Positions 10,572 through 20,462 of a stretch of DNA of 64,000 nucleotides are shown piece by piece. Origin of the DNA: Ceriagrion tenellum (Eukaryota > Arthropoda > Insecta > Odonata > Coenagrionidae); the NCBI GenBank assembly GCA_963169105.1, contig OY720637.1, forward strand, positions 60,720,964-60,784,963, written 5' to 3'. How positions within the stretch are numbered: the stretch's first letter is position 1; the number at the start of each line of letters is the position of its first letter. The notes beneath the pieces were generated by a model. That model saw only the letters and a program-made list of their open reading frames with translations. It was not told the origin of the DNA and made no database searches. The position numbers were made by a program, and so were the translations under genes.

Positions 10572-11968
10572 ACAGCGAACACACACAGCGAATACAGATT
10601 TCAGTGAATCTTCGTATTCGTGTTCTAATTAGTAATATATGAAGATTTGAGCGAATAGAAACGTTCGTTGCTGATTTGATGTCATGGTTTGACCATGAGC
10701 ATTTATACCAATTTAATTGAAGGCGAAAGGAATATTAATTACCTCTACTTAAAACGAACTGTAATGAGCACTGCTTGCATGGTGTGGAACAACCCCGTGC
10801 CTTTGAAATATTCTAACTGTCAAAGGTAGGTTTTGCCTAAGGTCAGAGAAACTACTCCCGAATTTTCATCCTTTCAGTGCCAGTGTTTCCTTTTCCCTTT
10901 GTCAGTGATGTAACAGCGTGACTGTGAGACGATGCATATTTTTGTTGCTAAAATGAAGAACTCAAGAATGAGAAGTTCTCGGGTTTCCAGCCGGGTAACG
11001 GTGTTATAAACTGCACTGACGTTTCGATGACGTAGTCTGCCATCGTCTTCAGGGTGAATTCACTTTGAATTGAGGAATTCAGTAAGTTCAGAATTGAGGA
11101 AAAAGTGAATTCAGCGATGGCAGACTACGTCGTCGAAACGTCGGTGCAGTTTAACACCATTACCCGGCTGGAAACCCGAGAACCCTTCATTCTAAGCATT
11201 CGCCGGGAAAGACTCAGATCCTACATGAAGAACACAAGTTCGTTTTACGCTTCAGTCTCCTCCGCCGTTTTTGAAACACAATGTGTATCCCCACTCTGCC
11301 GAAACTGCTTACACTCTGCCTTCAATCGATGCATCCGGCCGTAATCGGGACCGCATCCGCTGGAGACTACGTCGTCGGGAACGCGCAGAAAGATTTCGAA
11401 TGCATCAAGATTACAGTAATATATGGGGCCGAATCCGCGGAGCGAAAAGCAGTATTACGGCCGGTGGAAAAAAAACCTTCCAATTCTCCCAGATATGTAA
11501 ATCCCCGAATCGTATATTCCGCGCGGGAATGTCATCTCCCGTTCGGAAGGAAAGAATTTTCGGGATCACGAATATTCACGACAATGTATGGGTCGTGCCC
11601 CCGCGGCCAATTTTCTCTCCATAAAGCCGTCGGCTTTCCGTTCGATTATCGTTCCACTGTCGTAAGGTGTCGTCGAGATGGCTTTTGAATGGGGTCGTCC
11701 AAACGAGAGTTTAGTACGAAATCAGTGCTTGAATGAGGGAAAGCTAAGAAATGTTGGTATTCCTGCTACACAATAGACTTAAGGAGGGACCTAAATTATT
11801 AGCAATCTTGATAACTTTGATTACCCTGATTTAACCGGAATAACCCTGATTTTAATATATATTTTACAGTAAAATTTATATTATAGAATGGAGTAAAATA
11901 TTACCAGGTCTTTGATCATTTAGCTAAAAAATATACCTAGATTAATAATTTAAAAAAAATGAAAAAAA
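10572..11968. other. Central spacer of the palindrome
   Basis: About 1.4 kb of unique sequence separates the arms. It contains the hairpin element at 10967-11224. 11240-11700 is richer in GC and holds overlapping plus-strand frames of 117 and 135 residues, with no family I can name. Two frames overlapping in the same strand make at least one of them accidental. I do not call a gene. Confidence 0.5.
10953..11238 (-). mobile_element. Hairpin element HP1 with 14-bp target duplication
   Basis: Inverted arms of about 80 bp (10967-11045 and 11116-11195) both contain TTCTCGGGTTTCCAGCCGGG and the GACGTTTCGA/TCGAAACGTC block. The element proper is 10967-11224, flanked by ATGAAGAACTCAAG (10953-10966) and ATGAAGAACACAAG (11225-11238), 13 of 14 identical. 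A 29-bp leader (11196-11224) lies on the right side only, which sets the orientation as minus. The core CTGAAGA-C-GATG...CATC-GAAAC is read on the minus strand at about 11054-11017. No protein is encoded. Confidence 0.85.
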
Positions 11969-13207
11969 ATTTTAAGCGTGATTTTATTAAAAAAACTCTT
12001 TTAACTTATAAAAAAAGAAATATCTTAACATCGTACTAAAAAAGAAAAAAATTATATCTTCTCAAATTAATGAAAATCTAGCCTAGTACTGGAAATAATT
12101 AAATTCAATTCAAGGATATTAGTCACGCAATGATAAGACCACAGCGAGAAGAGTGGGGGGGGGGGGCGCTCTTTCATAGTCGATATCTACATAATTCTTT
12201 AAATACGAAGATTTTGGTATTCAATGGAATAGAGGTCTTCAATATACGATTTCTAGAAAATCTTTAAGTGAACTGAAGTTAAGGTGCAAAATATAAATGA
12301 GGTCGCGCCCCACGCTTTTCGTTCTGGTCTTATCATTTTTTGGCTAATCTCCTTGAATTTAATTATTTCCCGTTCTAGGCAAAATTTTCATTCACTTGAG
12401 AAAATATTATTTTTTCTTTTTTTTTAGTACGTTGACATATTTCTTTTTATAGATGTTAAAACTTTTGTTTTTTTAGAAAATCACGCATAAAAATTATTTT
12501 TTCATCCTCTTTTACCTTTCAGTCCTAGTTCATAAAATGTTTAAAAAACAACAATTTGCCTTATAAACATTTTATTAACTAGGACTAAAAAAACTAGGAC
12601 TGTTTATTTTTAAAAAAATTCGCCAGGTAGTGGACTCGACGCGACGACTCTGATAGGTCCACGGGACGAGAGTCGGAAGCTTTACCACTATTCTCGATTC
12701 ATAAACCACTAACTAGAGTCATAAGTTTGCGCAAATGAAGTGGCAAGTGTATATGTGGGGTAAAATGAAGTGGTAGCCATGGATCCATTGATCCATGGAA
12801 AAGCGAGTGAAGGAAAGGCATGTAATGATGAATTTTTGCACTGTAAGGTATTGTCTTAATGGTAGTGAGACGACATCGCTTCACAAGCACTGAAGGTCAA
12901 ATCTGAGCAACAGAGAAAGGGGTGAAGACGAAGAGAACACGAGAGGCAAAGGGAACGGAGAAAAATACGCATATTCGATTTAATAGCATCCAGATGAGGT
13001 GAGGACAACCCCTGCGGTTTGAGAATGCCATACTGGGCGTAGTATATTTGTACTATTCACGTGGAATCTTAATTTTCGGCGTGCTGGATAATTTTCCTTG
13101 ATTTTAACTCAATTATAAAGTAACACTTCCACAGTTGAATGATGTAAAAATATTGCCATGTCACAGTCATAGAGTGCATAGCCATTTGGTTGAGTTTGCG
13201 TGGAATC
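11969..13207 (-). repeat. Right arm of the 3.9-kb palindrome
   Basis: This is the reverse complement of 9335-10571. It ends at TTTGCGTGGAATC, where an RTE-A2 fragment begins abruptly (CCCTCTCTTTTTAAAACG). The G-tract at 12155-12166 mirrors the C-tract of the left arm but is slightly longer. The sharp junction with LINE sequence suggests that the right breakpoint of the inverted duplication fell inside an older LINE. Confidence 0.95.
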
Positions 13208-13610
13208 CCTCTCTTTTTAAAACGTCCTCCATCCATCTCTTCGGCCTCCGAATTTCTAGTTTCTACCCTGCCTCCTCCTCTATTACGTTTCCCGTGTTCT
13301 CCCCTCTATTGCCCTCTTCAGCATTCCCTCTCTTTTTAAAACGTCCTCCATCCATCTCTTCGGCGTCCAAATTTATGGTTTATACCCTGCCTCCTCCTTT
13401 ACCACGTTTCCCGTGTTCTCCCCTCTATTGCCCTCTTCAGCATTCCCTCTCGTTTTAAAACGTCCTCCATCCCTCTCTTCTGCCTCCTCCGAACCTCCGC
13501 CACTAGGTTCCTCTCCTCCCCACTCATATCTATTCCTTCCTTGTTCATCCTTCTCGCCACCCAGCATACATTCATCCCTTACAAAATCGTCAATGGTGAC
13601 ATAAGGAGTT
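13208..13610 (-). pseudogene. RTE-A2 LINE fragment with an internal 119-bp triplication
   Basis: The minus strand resembles the A2 copies near 15.9 and 20.2 kb (GAGGAGACAGAGGAGATGGA-like, CGTTTTAAAAAGAGAGGGAA-like). The block starting TTTTTAAAACGTCCTCCATC begins at about 13215, 13334 and 13453, a period of 119 bp. The third copy runs on into sequence for the SVTRRMNKEGIDMSGEERNL-like region. The plus-strand proline/serine-rich frames are antisense shadows of this purine-rich coding strand. Confidence 0.7.
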
Positions 13611-14640
13611 CACTCCGACAGCGAATTTTTAAACATTAAATTCGCTGTAAAAGAATATCTATTGGATGATGAAAGACTACTGGATAACAAAGCTTTTACA
13701 ATTTAACATCGGAAACAGATAAATATATGGTAAAATGCATAAAAATTCTTAAGAGGTACTGTGAAATACGAAACTGGTCAAACATGTCTCAGATATTTTA
13801 GATAGGATATTTCTTCAGTTGGAAAACGAACGTCATGAAAGGTATATGTACATGGAAACTAGACAAGAGATGCTTTGGTAGGATGTTGTTTCGTAGAATG
13901 TTGATAGTATGTTATGGTAGTTTCACCGAGAATGATAATGAATATAATTTTATTCATATGGTTGATGTTTATGGAAATAGATGTTCTCATTGAGTTACAA
14001 ACAACAAAATGTTACCATTTCCACCTATCTTTCTCGCAAAATGAAGTTAAAAGTTACATTCGTTACATAAAGTTACATACACAGTGGTGTTCAATGCAGG
14101 AATAGGAAAAACCCGATGAGAAGTACGATTTTTCTACCCAAAATGGATACCATCTTCACGGAGAACTGTAAATAACGAGCGATAATTTCGGAAAATTGGT
14201 TAAAAAATTGTTTAAAAAATTAGACAAATGTATCTTACTACCTAAATTTTTGAGTTTTAAACTTTTTCAATCATTTATAGTCATTAAATCTATACGCGTA
14301 ACAAAATAGTTCTACAAAATGACCATATCCTACAATGTACGCAATACTTCTATAATAAGAACTAACTTTCTCCAAAATCATCTTCACTTACCCCTCTTTC
14401 CAATCACCTTAGTTATAAAATTGAAGAATCTTTTACAATTTAATATCGGACACAGAGAAACAGATGGTTGATTGCGTGAAAAATCTTTTCTCCCCTCCCT
14501 CGCAATGTCGAGTCAGCGGGCACACTTTATTTTATTTTTCCTATGAGTGAAATTAAGAGATGTGGGGTTCCTGTTACTTTGCCCCCAGATTTCCTTATTC
14601 ATTTACTGCTTTTTTAGCCGATGGAGACTCGGGATAGGCC
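13611..14640. other. Unassigned AT-rich sequence
   Basis: Only short frames occur. TTTTACAATTTAACATCGGA (13694) and a near copy at 14433 hint at a diverged direct repeat. I could not assign any element. Confidence 0.5.
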
Positions 14641-14760
14641 GTGATAGGACGGGAAGTGACAGAGGGGTGCCCAATATCACCGTCGCTTTTTAACAAGTGT
14701 ATTGAAGAAATGGTAAGGGAAGCATGAGTAGATTAAGATCTTTTATTATTAACTTTTTTA
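14641..14760 (+). pseudogene. Reverse transcriptase domain scrap of an RTE-like LINE
   Basis: Bases 14662-14727 translate to EGCPISPSLFNKCIEEMVRE, then Ala and a stop. This is the conserved QGCPLSPxLFN block of the palm region of RTE-type reverse transcriptases, where Q has become E. The YADD motif expected about 50 residues later is not found. It is an isolated remnant of the catalytic domain. Confidence 0.8.
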
Positions 14761-15769
14761 CTGCCAAAATTGAAGTCAAAGTCATAAGGTGGTGACATAG
14801 AAGCGGCGCTCGAAAACATCGTGAAATTACAGAACTAGCGCGTCAGCCCATAAGAGTGAAAGGAAAATCGGGGCTAAGGAAAGTAGACGCATGTGCCACG
14901 CCAACATTTCTGCTAAAAGCATTGCCCGAAATAGCAAGCGCCTGCTCCATCCACCTCAATGTCGAGTCTTGTGTTAATATTTGATGGAGAATGTTTTTCT
15001 CAAGCATCGCTGTTTACTACAGGGAAGAAATGAATGAAAGGATATAAATGGAGCACATAAAATGGGGAAAACAATTTATTCTTCATCCGAATTTGCTCGA
15101 AATACTCTCCGCAAGGAAATAAAACGGGGAATATGACTCCTATAGCATCACATCTACACCAAGAGAAGAGAGGTATCAGTGTTAGAGCCCGGCTTTTCCT
15201 TTTATCAGCTCAGAGATCCATTTCGAACCTTTTATCATATAATTTTGCTGAACTGAGTGAAATGAAAAAAAAAAGAATTTCACCTCACCCAGACAACCCG
15301 CAGCGAATAGAAGAACGATACGGCGGCGGCCAAGTGTTTCATCGTGCGAGCTCAGACGGACATTTTTCTCCGGAATATTATTTTGTTCCCACGATAATAC
15401 CCGCGACAAAGGATAATCTTATTATGCAGGATATAAAAAATAGAAAGGAAAAAATGGGGAGTTCGAGAGGAAAGGGAAAGAAACGTCCTGACTCAAAAGG
15501 GTGAATGAAGGAAGTAATGAGTGCGACAAAGGAAAGGGACCGACTGATTAAAATAAGATTTTTCGGAAGACGCGCGGAGGACATTTATTTATTCCGTTAC
15601 CGAAAACCCCAATTCTCTCTCGAGACCACAGATTAAGTGGTTTGTGGGGGACGGGGAGAATGAAAGAGTAAGGTCGCAAGGGGGATGACAAATAAGCAGG
15701 TAGAAAAATCCTTTATCATAAAATATTTATTCCGAGTGATGGGATAAAATTAGGAAGCTTTATTAAAGA
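14761..15769. other. Unassigned sequence
   Basis: A 123-residue plus frame (15133-15504) and overlapping minus frames exist, but I recognise no family, and frames on both strands cover the same bases. The tract is A-rich and purine-rich, which favours chance open frames. No repeat boundary was found. Confidence 0.45.
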
Positions 15770-16262
15770 GGAGGGAATTGATGAGGTGGGTCTGAGTACA
15801 GACGTAAATAAAAGGCTGGTGAAGACTCCAATATGGAGCGTGGCGCTGTGCGGGTCGGAGACTTGGTCATTGCGAAAGGAGAACGCACGTGGACTTGAGG
15901 CGTTTGAGAAGTGGGTGTGGAGAAGGATGGAGAGGGTGAGCTAGGTGGCGAGAAGGACGAACGAGATGTGGTTGGAGAGCAGAGGAAGCTGGTGGTGGGG
16001 GGGACGCGGATACAGATTCGGAGGAGACAGAGGAGATAGATGAAGGACGTATTGAAAATAGAGAGAATGCTGAAGAGGGATTAGAGGGGAGAAAACTGAG
16101 GAAACGAGGTAGAGGAAGGAAGAGGATAGGAGTTCTGGACGGAGTTAGGAGAGGGAAACGATATCAGGAATTAGGGATCTTATGGAAGGTCATCCATAGT
16201 AGTGAAAACGAATTAGGGTAGGTACTGTCCTAAAACCTACCAATCAGCTCGTAGAATACTTA
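15770..16262 (+). pseudogene. RTE-A2 LINE 3' fragment
   Basis: The plus strand encodes WSVALCGSETWSLRKEN and then FEKWVWRRMERVS before a stop, followed by the glycine/arginine-rich tail (KRGRGRKRIGVLDGVRRGK-like). The same series occurs near 20.1 kb. The 3' end carries CTGTCCTAAAACCTACCAAT and GTAGAATACT, a variant of the RTE-A terminus. It is 5'-truncated and interrupted by stops. Confidence 0.8.
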
Positions 16263-16510
16263 GATGTAAACGGGATTTTACCGTACAACGGTCTACCTGT
16301 TATAGTCGCGGGCAAAAATTACTTAACCTTATTTTTTCATCTCCTATGTTGAATTGTCCCGCCCTCACTTCCAAAAAAAATCACTCACCGTTTTTCCTCT
16401 CTTCCGTCCACCGAACCTTCTCCATCCAAATCCATACACGCACATACACACGCCTCAATTTCCTGCCGCGTATTACTTTTCCTTTTTTTTCAGTCTACGC
16501 TTCCTCACCA
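16263..16510. other. Unassigned, with a short RTE-A-like scrap
   Basis: 16395-16440 contains TCTTCCGTCCACCGAACCTT, matching the minus-strand RTE-A segment that encodes KVRWTER. The rest is pyrimidine-rich and not assignable. Confidence 0.45.
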
Positions 16511-16519
16511 GAGAGGACC

Positions 16520-16960
16520 ATCATTGGTAGTTCAACCCTAGGATTGGTTGACTGCAGCCCTTCCACCCGTCCCTATCTAGTGCTAGTTCCCTTACCTCTT
16601 AGCATCTCTTCCTGCGCACTTTCCTCTTTATTTGGTCCATGAACTTATTCCAGGGTCTTCCACGGTGGACTTTTCCTTCTATTTTGTCTTCAATCATGTT
16701 CTTCACAAACAAATTGCGTCTCAGGGTGTTTCCAGTCCATCTGATTCTTCTTTTCTGCATGGTGTTCCAATATGGCCCTTTCCTGTTAACTTCGTCATTT
16801 CTTATTCTGTCCGTCCATTTTATCTCCAGCATACTCCTCCAGCACCAGATTCCGAAGGTTTCTAGTCTTTCCTGGTCAGATTTTCCAGTGCTCCATCATT
16901 CCGATCCGCTGAGTGCCACTCTCCACACGAACGTTTTCACTTTCAATGTCAGAGAGGACA
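16520..16960 (-). pseudogene. RTE-B LINE 3' fragment
   Basis: The minus frame 16832-16599 reads LEIKWTDRIRNDEVNRK, WTGNTLRRNLFVKNMIED and GRPWNKFMDQIKRKV. This is the C-terminal tail of an RTE-like ORF (consensus block RWIGHTLRHNGFVKNIIEG). Upstream, 16855-16945 carries the VALSGSE block in another frame. It ends at GGTTGACTGCAGCCC, equivalent to the AVNQ codons before the stop. It has no reverse transcriptase core. Confidence 0.85.
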
Positions 16961-17136
16961 TAAAAAAATATGTACGTTTTTACGCGCAAATTTTGTCCCG
17001 AGTGTTACCTTAAACTGTTTTAGACCGAAAGACGTCGAAGACTTCTTTTTTGGAACACGCAAACGGCAAGGAATAAGGTCATCAAGGCCGGCGGAGAATA
17101 CGGAATAACAAAGAAGCTCATCGTCACCAATACTTG

Positions 17137-17927
17137 AGGCAGATTGATCGAAATATTATTTCACCTAAAAAAACAACGAATTTGGTCCCATTTCACAGCT
17201 CAACCTTCCAAAAATACCGAAATATCAGCCCCTTGCTCAACTACTTTCCGAGATTTTTGACGAAAATTCGCGGCTCTGTTACACTGTAAATGGTACGTGT
17301 ATATATAATTTGGTTTTTCCGGCGTATAATAAGTTCTTCTCGGGTTATCCACCAGGTTAGGTAATTGTTGGACGACGTTTCTATTATTATTTTTTACTAC
17401 TTATTTTTTTTACTTTTTTATTATTTTTATATTTTTTTAATATTTATATTTTATTATTATTATTATTTATTAAATTACTACCTAAAAACAATTACCTAAC
17501 CTTGTGGGAAACCCGAGAAGACTTTATTGGTACGTGGATGCACTCCAGAGAGGCCGATTTTTTTTAAAAAAAGGAGGAATTTTTAACATCTAAACTTCGT
17601 CTAAAAATTAGCTGTGAGTACTTTGTATTTTTCCACAGATTTTTTGAAACTAGATCATATTCCCATCGCAGTCATCCCTTCAGAATCGCAAAAACCCTTC
17701 CATTGTGGAGTTGTAAACGTACAGCGCGAAAACAACTAGTCAAGTTAAAGACTTATGCACATATTTTCATGTAATTACCTAGAATTCGGTCGTATAAAAT
17801 AAAAAAATAATTCACATTTAATATTACAATGTTTACTTCATGCTTTACTACAGCTGTTTCAATTAAAACGTATAATTCGAATATTGTCTCCGTTATGACT
17901 AGGGAACTATCTCGCTCAAACTACCTT
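17137..17927 (+). mobile_element. TIR-D element, copy 1, interrupted by a hairpin element
   Basis: This copy matches 60697-61269 and 61471-62038. Landmarks are the left end (AGGCAGATTGATCGAAATAT), GCACTCCAGAGAGGCC, AAAACGTATAATTCGAATAT and the right end CTCGCTCAAACTACCTT. The right end is the inverted form of AAGGTAGTTTGAGCGA seen at the left end of the 61.5-kb copy. Without the 237-bp insertion plus duplication it would be about 555 bp. No transposase is present. The superfamily cannot be named from the ends alone. Confidence 0.75.
17291..17536 (+). mobile_element. Hairpin element HP2 with 9-bp target duplication, nested in TIR-D
   Basis: The element is 17300-17527, flanked by TGGTACGTG at 17291-17299 and 17528-17536. 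The other two TIR-D copies have the unfilled site (ATGGTACGGGTATGCACTCC near 60858; ATTGTACGTGTATTCACTCC near 61640). Arms are CTTCTCGGGTTATCCACCAG / inverted TTCTCGGGTTTCCCACAAGG and GGTTAGGTAATTGTT, present on both sides. A leader of about 30 bp precedes the left arm only. The loop is AT-rich (TTA-type repeats), and the CTGANGA core is missing. GAAACGTCG is present on the minus strand near 17370. Confidence 0.85.
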
Positions 17928-18137
17928 CACAGAAAAAGAACACGAGTATGGATAACCTCTGATGAATTGGATTGAATTCATGATATCCGGGAAAGAGTTA
18001 CAAAAAAATGAGCATATTTTCCCTAAGGGATACATGAGTGATTTCAAAGTTGTTGGAGAAAATGGAGGATGAAGAAAAAAAACAGTCGAAGAAAATGAGA
18101 AAAAAAATTATCCATCACGCATGGTTTCCTGGAGAAC

Positions 18138-18457
18138 TTAACCCTCTAAGTGCCACAGGCCGATATATCGGCTTTTGCTCCACAGGCGAAAAGTGCCATG
18201 AGCCGATATATCGGCACGAGCACAAATTATTTTTCAAACTAATTTTGTTGTAATAATTACATTTATCCTTTATGAAATGTATCAGAATATTATAAACTAC
18301 AATTGATTCATTTTTAGCAAAAAATAAAAAAATTACATTCATATCTAAAATAGTAACTTCATATTGTTTTTTTTTCATAAGGTGCTAGAAAACTCCCATA
18401 TTCATGCTGGCACTTTTTGCTGGTACCACCAAATTTCGGTGGCACCAAGAGGGTTAA
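18138..18457. mobile_element. piggyBac-like MITE (312 bp) with TTAA duplication
   Basis: The element is 18142-18453, flanked by TTAA on both sides. Its ends are CCCTCTAAGTGCCAC and, inverted, CCCTCTTGGTGCCAC (13 of 15 identical). The TTAA target and CCCTCT start are characteristic of piggyBac-type elements. Two copies of GCCGATATATCGGC lie at 18161-18174 and 18202-18215. There is no transposase. Confidence 0.9.
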
Positions 18458-19004
18458 ACAGTAAGAGATCCTTTTGAGTTCCATCTTTGGATACCTGCGG
18501 AGCAGATATCGCGGGTAATTAGCAATCTTCCCGCTGTACATTAAAACAAGTAGCGATGCGTTAACTGTCGGAGAAACGAGAACTAACGTAACGAGGTTTT
18601 CAGCTGATATACTCCCTGATTCACAATCACCTTTCCTACATTTGCTTCAAATTACCCCATGGCCTTTATTCAATATTTAACGAACATCGGAATCAAAGGA
18701 ACTACAATACCAATCACGTATGAGCAGCTTGGTTAGTGCTTGGCTAAATTGACGTTTAACGAGGGCCTCGACGCTGAAATTCAATGCATCGCAGGCCAGG
18801 GAAACAGGGAGGCAATAATTCAACTCAGAATAATATATACTTTTTACCAATTGAATTTCAGCCTCAATTTCAACTGATATTCCACAACACGGAATAAATG
18901 CAAAAAATTCTCAACTTCGTCAATCGAAATTTTGTACGTCGTCATTGGGTATTTTAAACTTAAAAGTACCGCAGGGGTCATTTTGCCCTTTTTCATTTTC
19001 GAAA
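18458..19004. other. Unassigned sequence
   Basis: No element or gene was recognised. AGTACCGCAGGGGTCATTTTG (18966) and AGTACCACAGGGGTCGTTTTG (19346) are near-identical direct words, bracketing the hairpin element HP3. Confidence 0.45.
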
Positions 19005-19221
19005 ATCCATTACTGCTAAATAACGCAAGTTCTTTTTTTTAACTTTGTGGTATTCCATTTTATCTTTCAGATGATTAAATGGTAACTTTTACAAGATGAA
19101 GTCTTGAAGGACCTGAAGATGACGCTCAAGCGTCGAAACCCGGGACGTGTGCGTGTGTGTTTTTTAAGTCGTGGTTTTTGTAAAAGTTACCATAAAATCA
19201 TCTGAAAGATCCATTACTGCT
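19005..19221 (+). mobile_element. Hairpin element HP3 with 13-bp target duplication
   Basis: The element is 19018-19208, with ATCCATTACTGCT duplicated exactly at 19005-19017 and 19209-19221. Inverted arms are ATCTTTCAGATGATT...GGTAACTTTTAC (from 19062) and GTAAAAGTTACCATAAAATC...GAAAGAT (to 19210). A leader of about 44 bp lies on the left only. The core CTGAAGA-T-GACGC-TCAA-GCGTC-GAAAC is at 19113-19139, followed by the self-complementary CCCGGG. A GTGTGCGTGTGTG tract follows. No protein is encoded. Confidence 0.88.
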
Positions 19222-19620
19222 GACTGAATCGAACAAACTCTAGCATATTTCTTGACTATTGTTTTTTTAGCAAGAAAATATTAATTAAAAATTACAACTT
19301 CATGGAAGCAATAGTTTTTAATGCCCATCACCTTCTACCTATTAGTACCACAGGGGTCGTTTTGACCCCAAGCTGCTATTTCTCCCTTGCTTTATCCGAA
19401 TTTTTCATTCTAGAATGGAGTTCAATTACCCTCTTCCACACTCCCATGCGGCGATAAGTATGCTCGGAGGGCAGCATGTAAATGTAGATGACATTGCACG
19501 AGTAGGGGATAAAAATGTTCACCAGTATTGAGAGCTTGACCCGGTGGAGACCCTTAGAGGGATCCCTAACTATCCTGGAAAGTACCAGTTCATGCGTATT
19601 CAGTAACTTTGATTCCCATT
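19222..19620. other. Unassigned, with short CR1-like scraps
   Basis: 19430-19495 contains words of the CR1-like C 3' region (GATAAGTATGCTCGGAGGGC, AAATGTAGATG). The remainder is unassigned. Confidence 0.4.
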
Positions 19621-19624
19621 ATAT

Positions 19625-19965
19625 CTACATCTACATATATTACCCCGCGAGCCGCTGCATGGGCGTGTGGCAGGGGGTGTTAGGTCACCATCCGTGTAAT
19701 GGTGTAAGTTTTTGGAGATGAAATGACGATATGTATTATAGGAGTGTATTTAGAGGAACTCAATTTTTATTGTGGTCGCTTATTGATCGCGGGAAGAACG
19801 AGTTTTTGTACCGATCAGTTCGGCAGTGTAACTCTCTTATTTTATCGCTTCTGAAGAGTCATGATAATATTCTTTACGTCGCTCTGAAAAATATCAGTTC
19901 TGAATTCATCAAGCAACCTAAGCCTAGCGTGTAGCCTCCTAGTCTCTAGAGGCTCCCACCTTAAT
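19625..19965 (-). pseudogene. CR1/Jockey-like LINE C 3' fragment
   Basis: It begins with the inverted 3' terminal repeat CTACATCTACATATATTACC and the 3' UTR words GAGCCGCTGCATGGGCGTGT and GGCAGGGGGTGTTAGG. It continues into the C-terminal coding block (minus strand: TSFFPRSISDHNKN-like and MT..EAIK-like sequence). The copy lacks the reverse transcriptase domain. The plus-strand frame at 19731-19934 is a shadow. Confidence 0.8.
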
Positions 19966-19975
19966 AATTACATGA

Positions 19976-20462
19976 CTAAAGAAGCACTCTGAAAGGGGAG
20001 GGAAATGATAAGGAGGGGGTTTGAGCAGAGGTGTGAAGAAAAGGCTCGCGGAAACTATAATATGGAGCGTGGTGCTGTATGGCCCGGATACTTGGACACT
20101 GCGAAAGGAGGATGTGCATTGACGGGAGGCGTTGGAGATACGGTTTTAGAGAAGGATAGAGAGGGTGTACTGGGTGGAGAGAGGGAGAAACGAGGAGGTA
20201 TTGCATCTGGCTGGAGAGGAAGCTAGTGGTGTAGGTTCGGAGGAGACAGAGGAGATGGATCGAGACGTATCGAAAGGAGAGGGAATGTTGAAGAGAATAA
20301 TGAATGGGAGAACACTGGGAAAGGAAGGAAGAGGATAGGAATTCTGGGCGAAATAACAAGCGGGAGACGATGTGAGGAATTCGAGAAGGATATATCCCCA
20401 AGGTAGTGAAAACGATTTATGATAAGTACTGTCCAAAAACCTACTGAGCTGGTAGAAATCTA
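19976..20462 (+). pseudogene. RTE-A2 LINE 3' fragment
   Basis: Landmarks on the plus strand are GGCTCGCGGAAACTATAATA, ATGGAGCGTGGTGCTGTATG (WSVVLY-like), GGGTGGAGAGAGGGAGAAAC and GGAGGAGACAGAGGAGATGG. The 3' end is ACTGTCCAAAAACCTACTGA with GGTAGAAATC. It lines up with the 15.8-kb copy. Frames are broken. The minus-strand frames of 141 and 112 residues here are antisense to the LINE and non-coding. Confidence 0.8.

Noticed and set aside
11271..11688. Host exon in the palindrome spacer
   Set aside because: Two overlapping same-strand frames in a GC-richer patch, no recognised domain, and no splice context that I can defend.
16346..17013. Plus-strand frames of 98, 77 and 124 residues
   Set aside because: Antisense shadows of the RTE-B fragment, whose true coding strand is minus.
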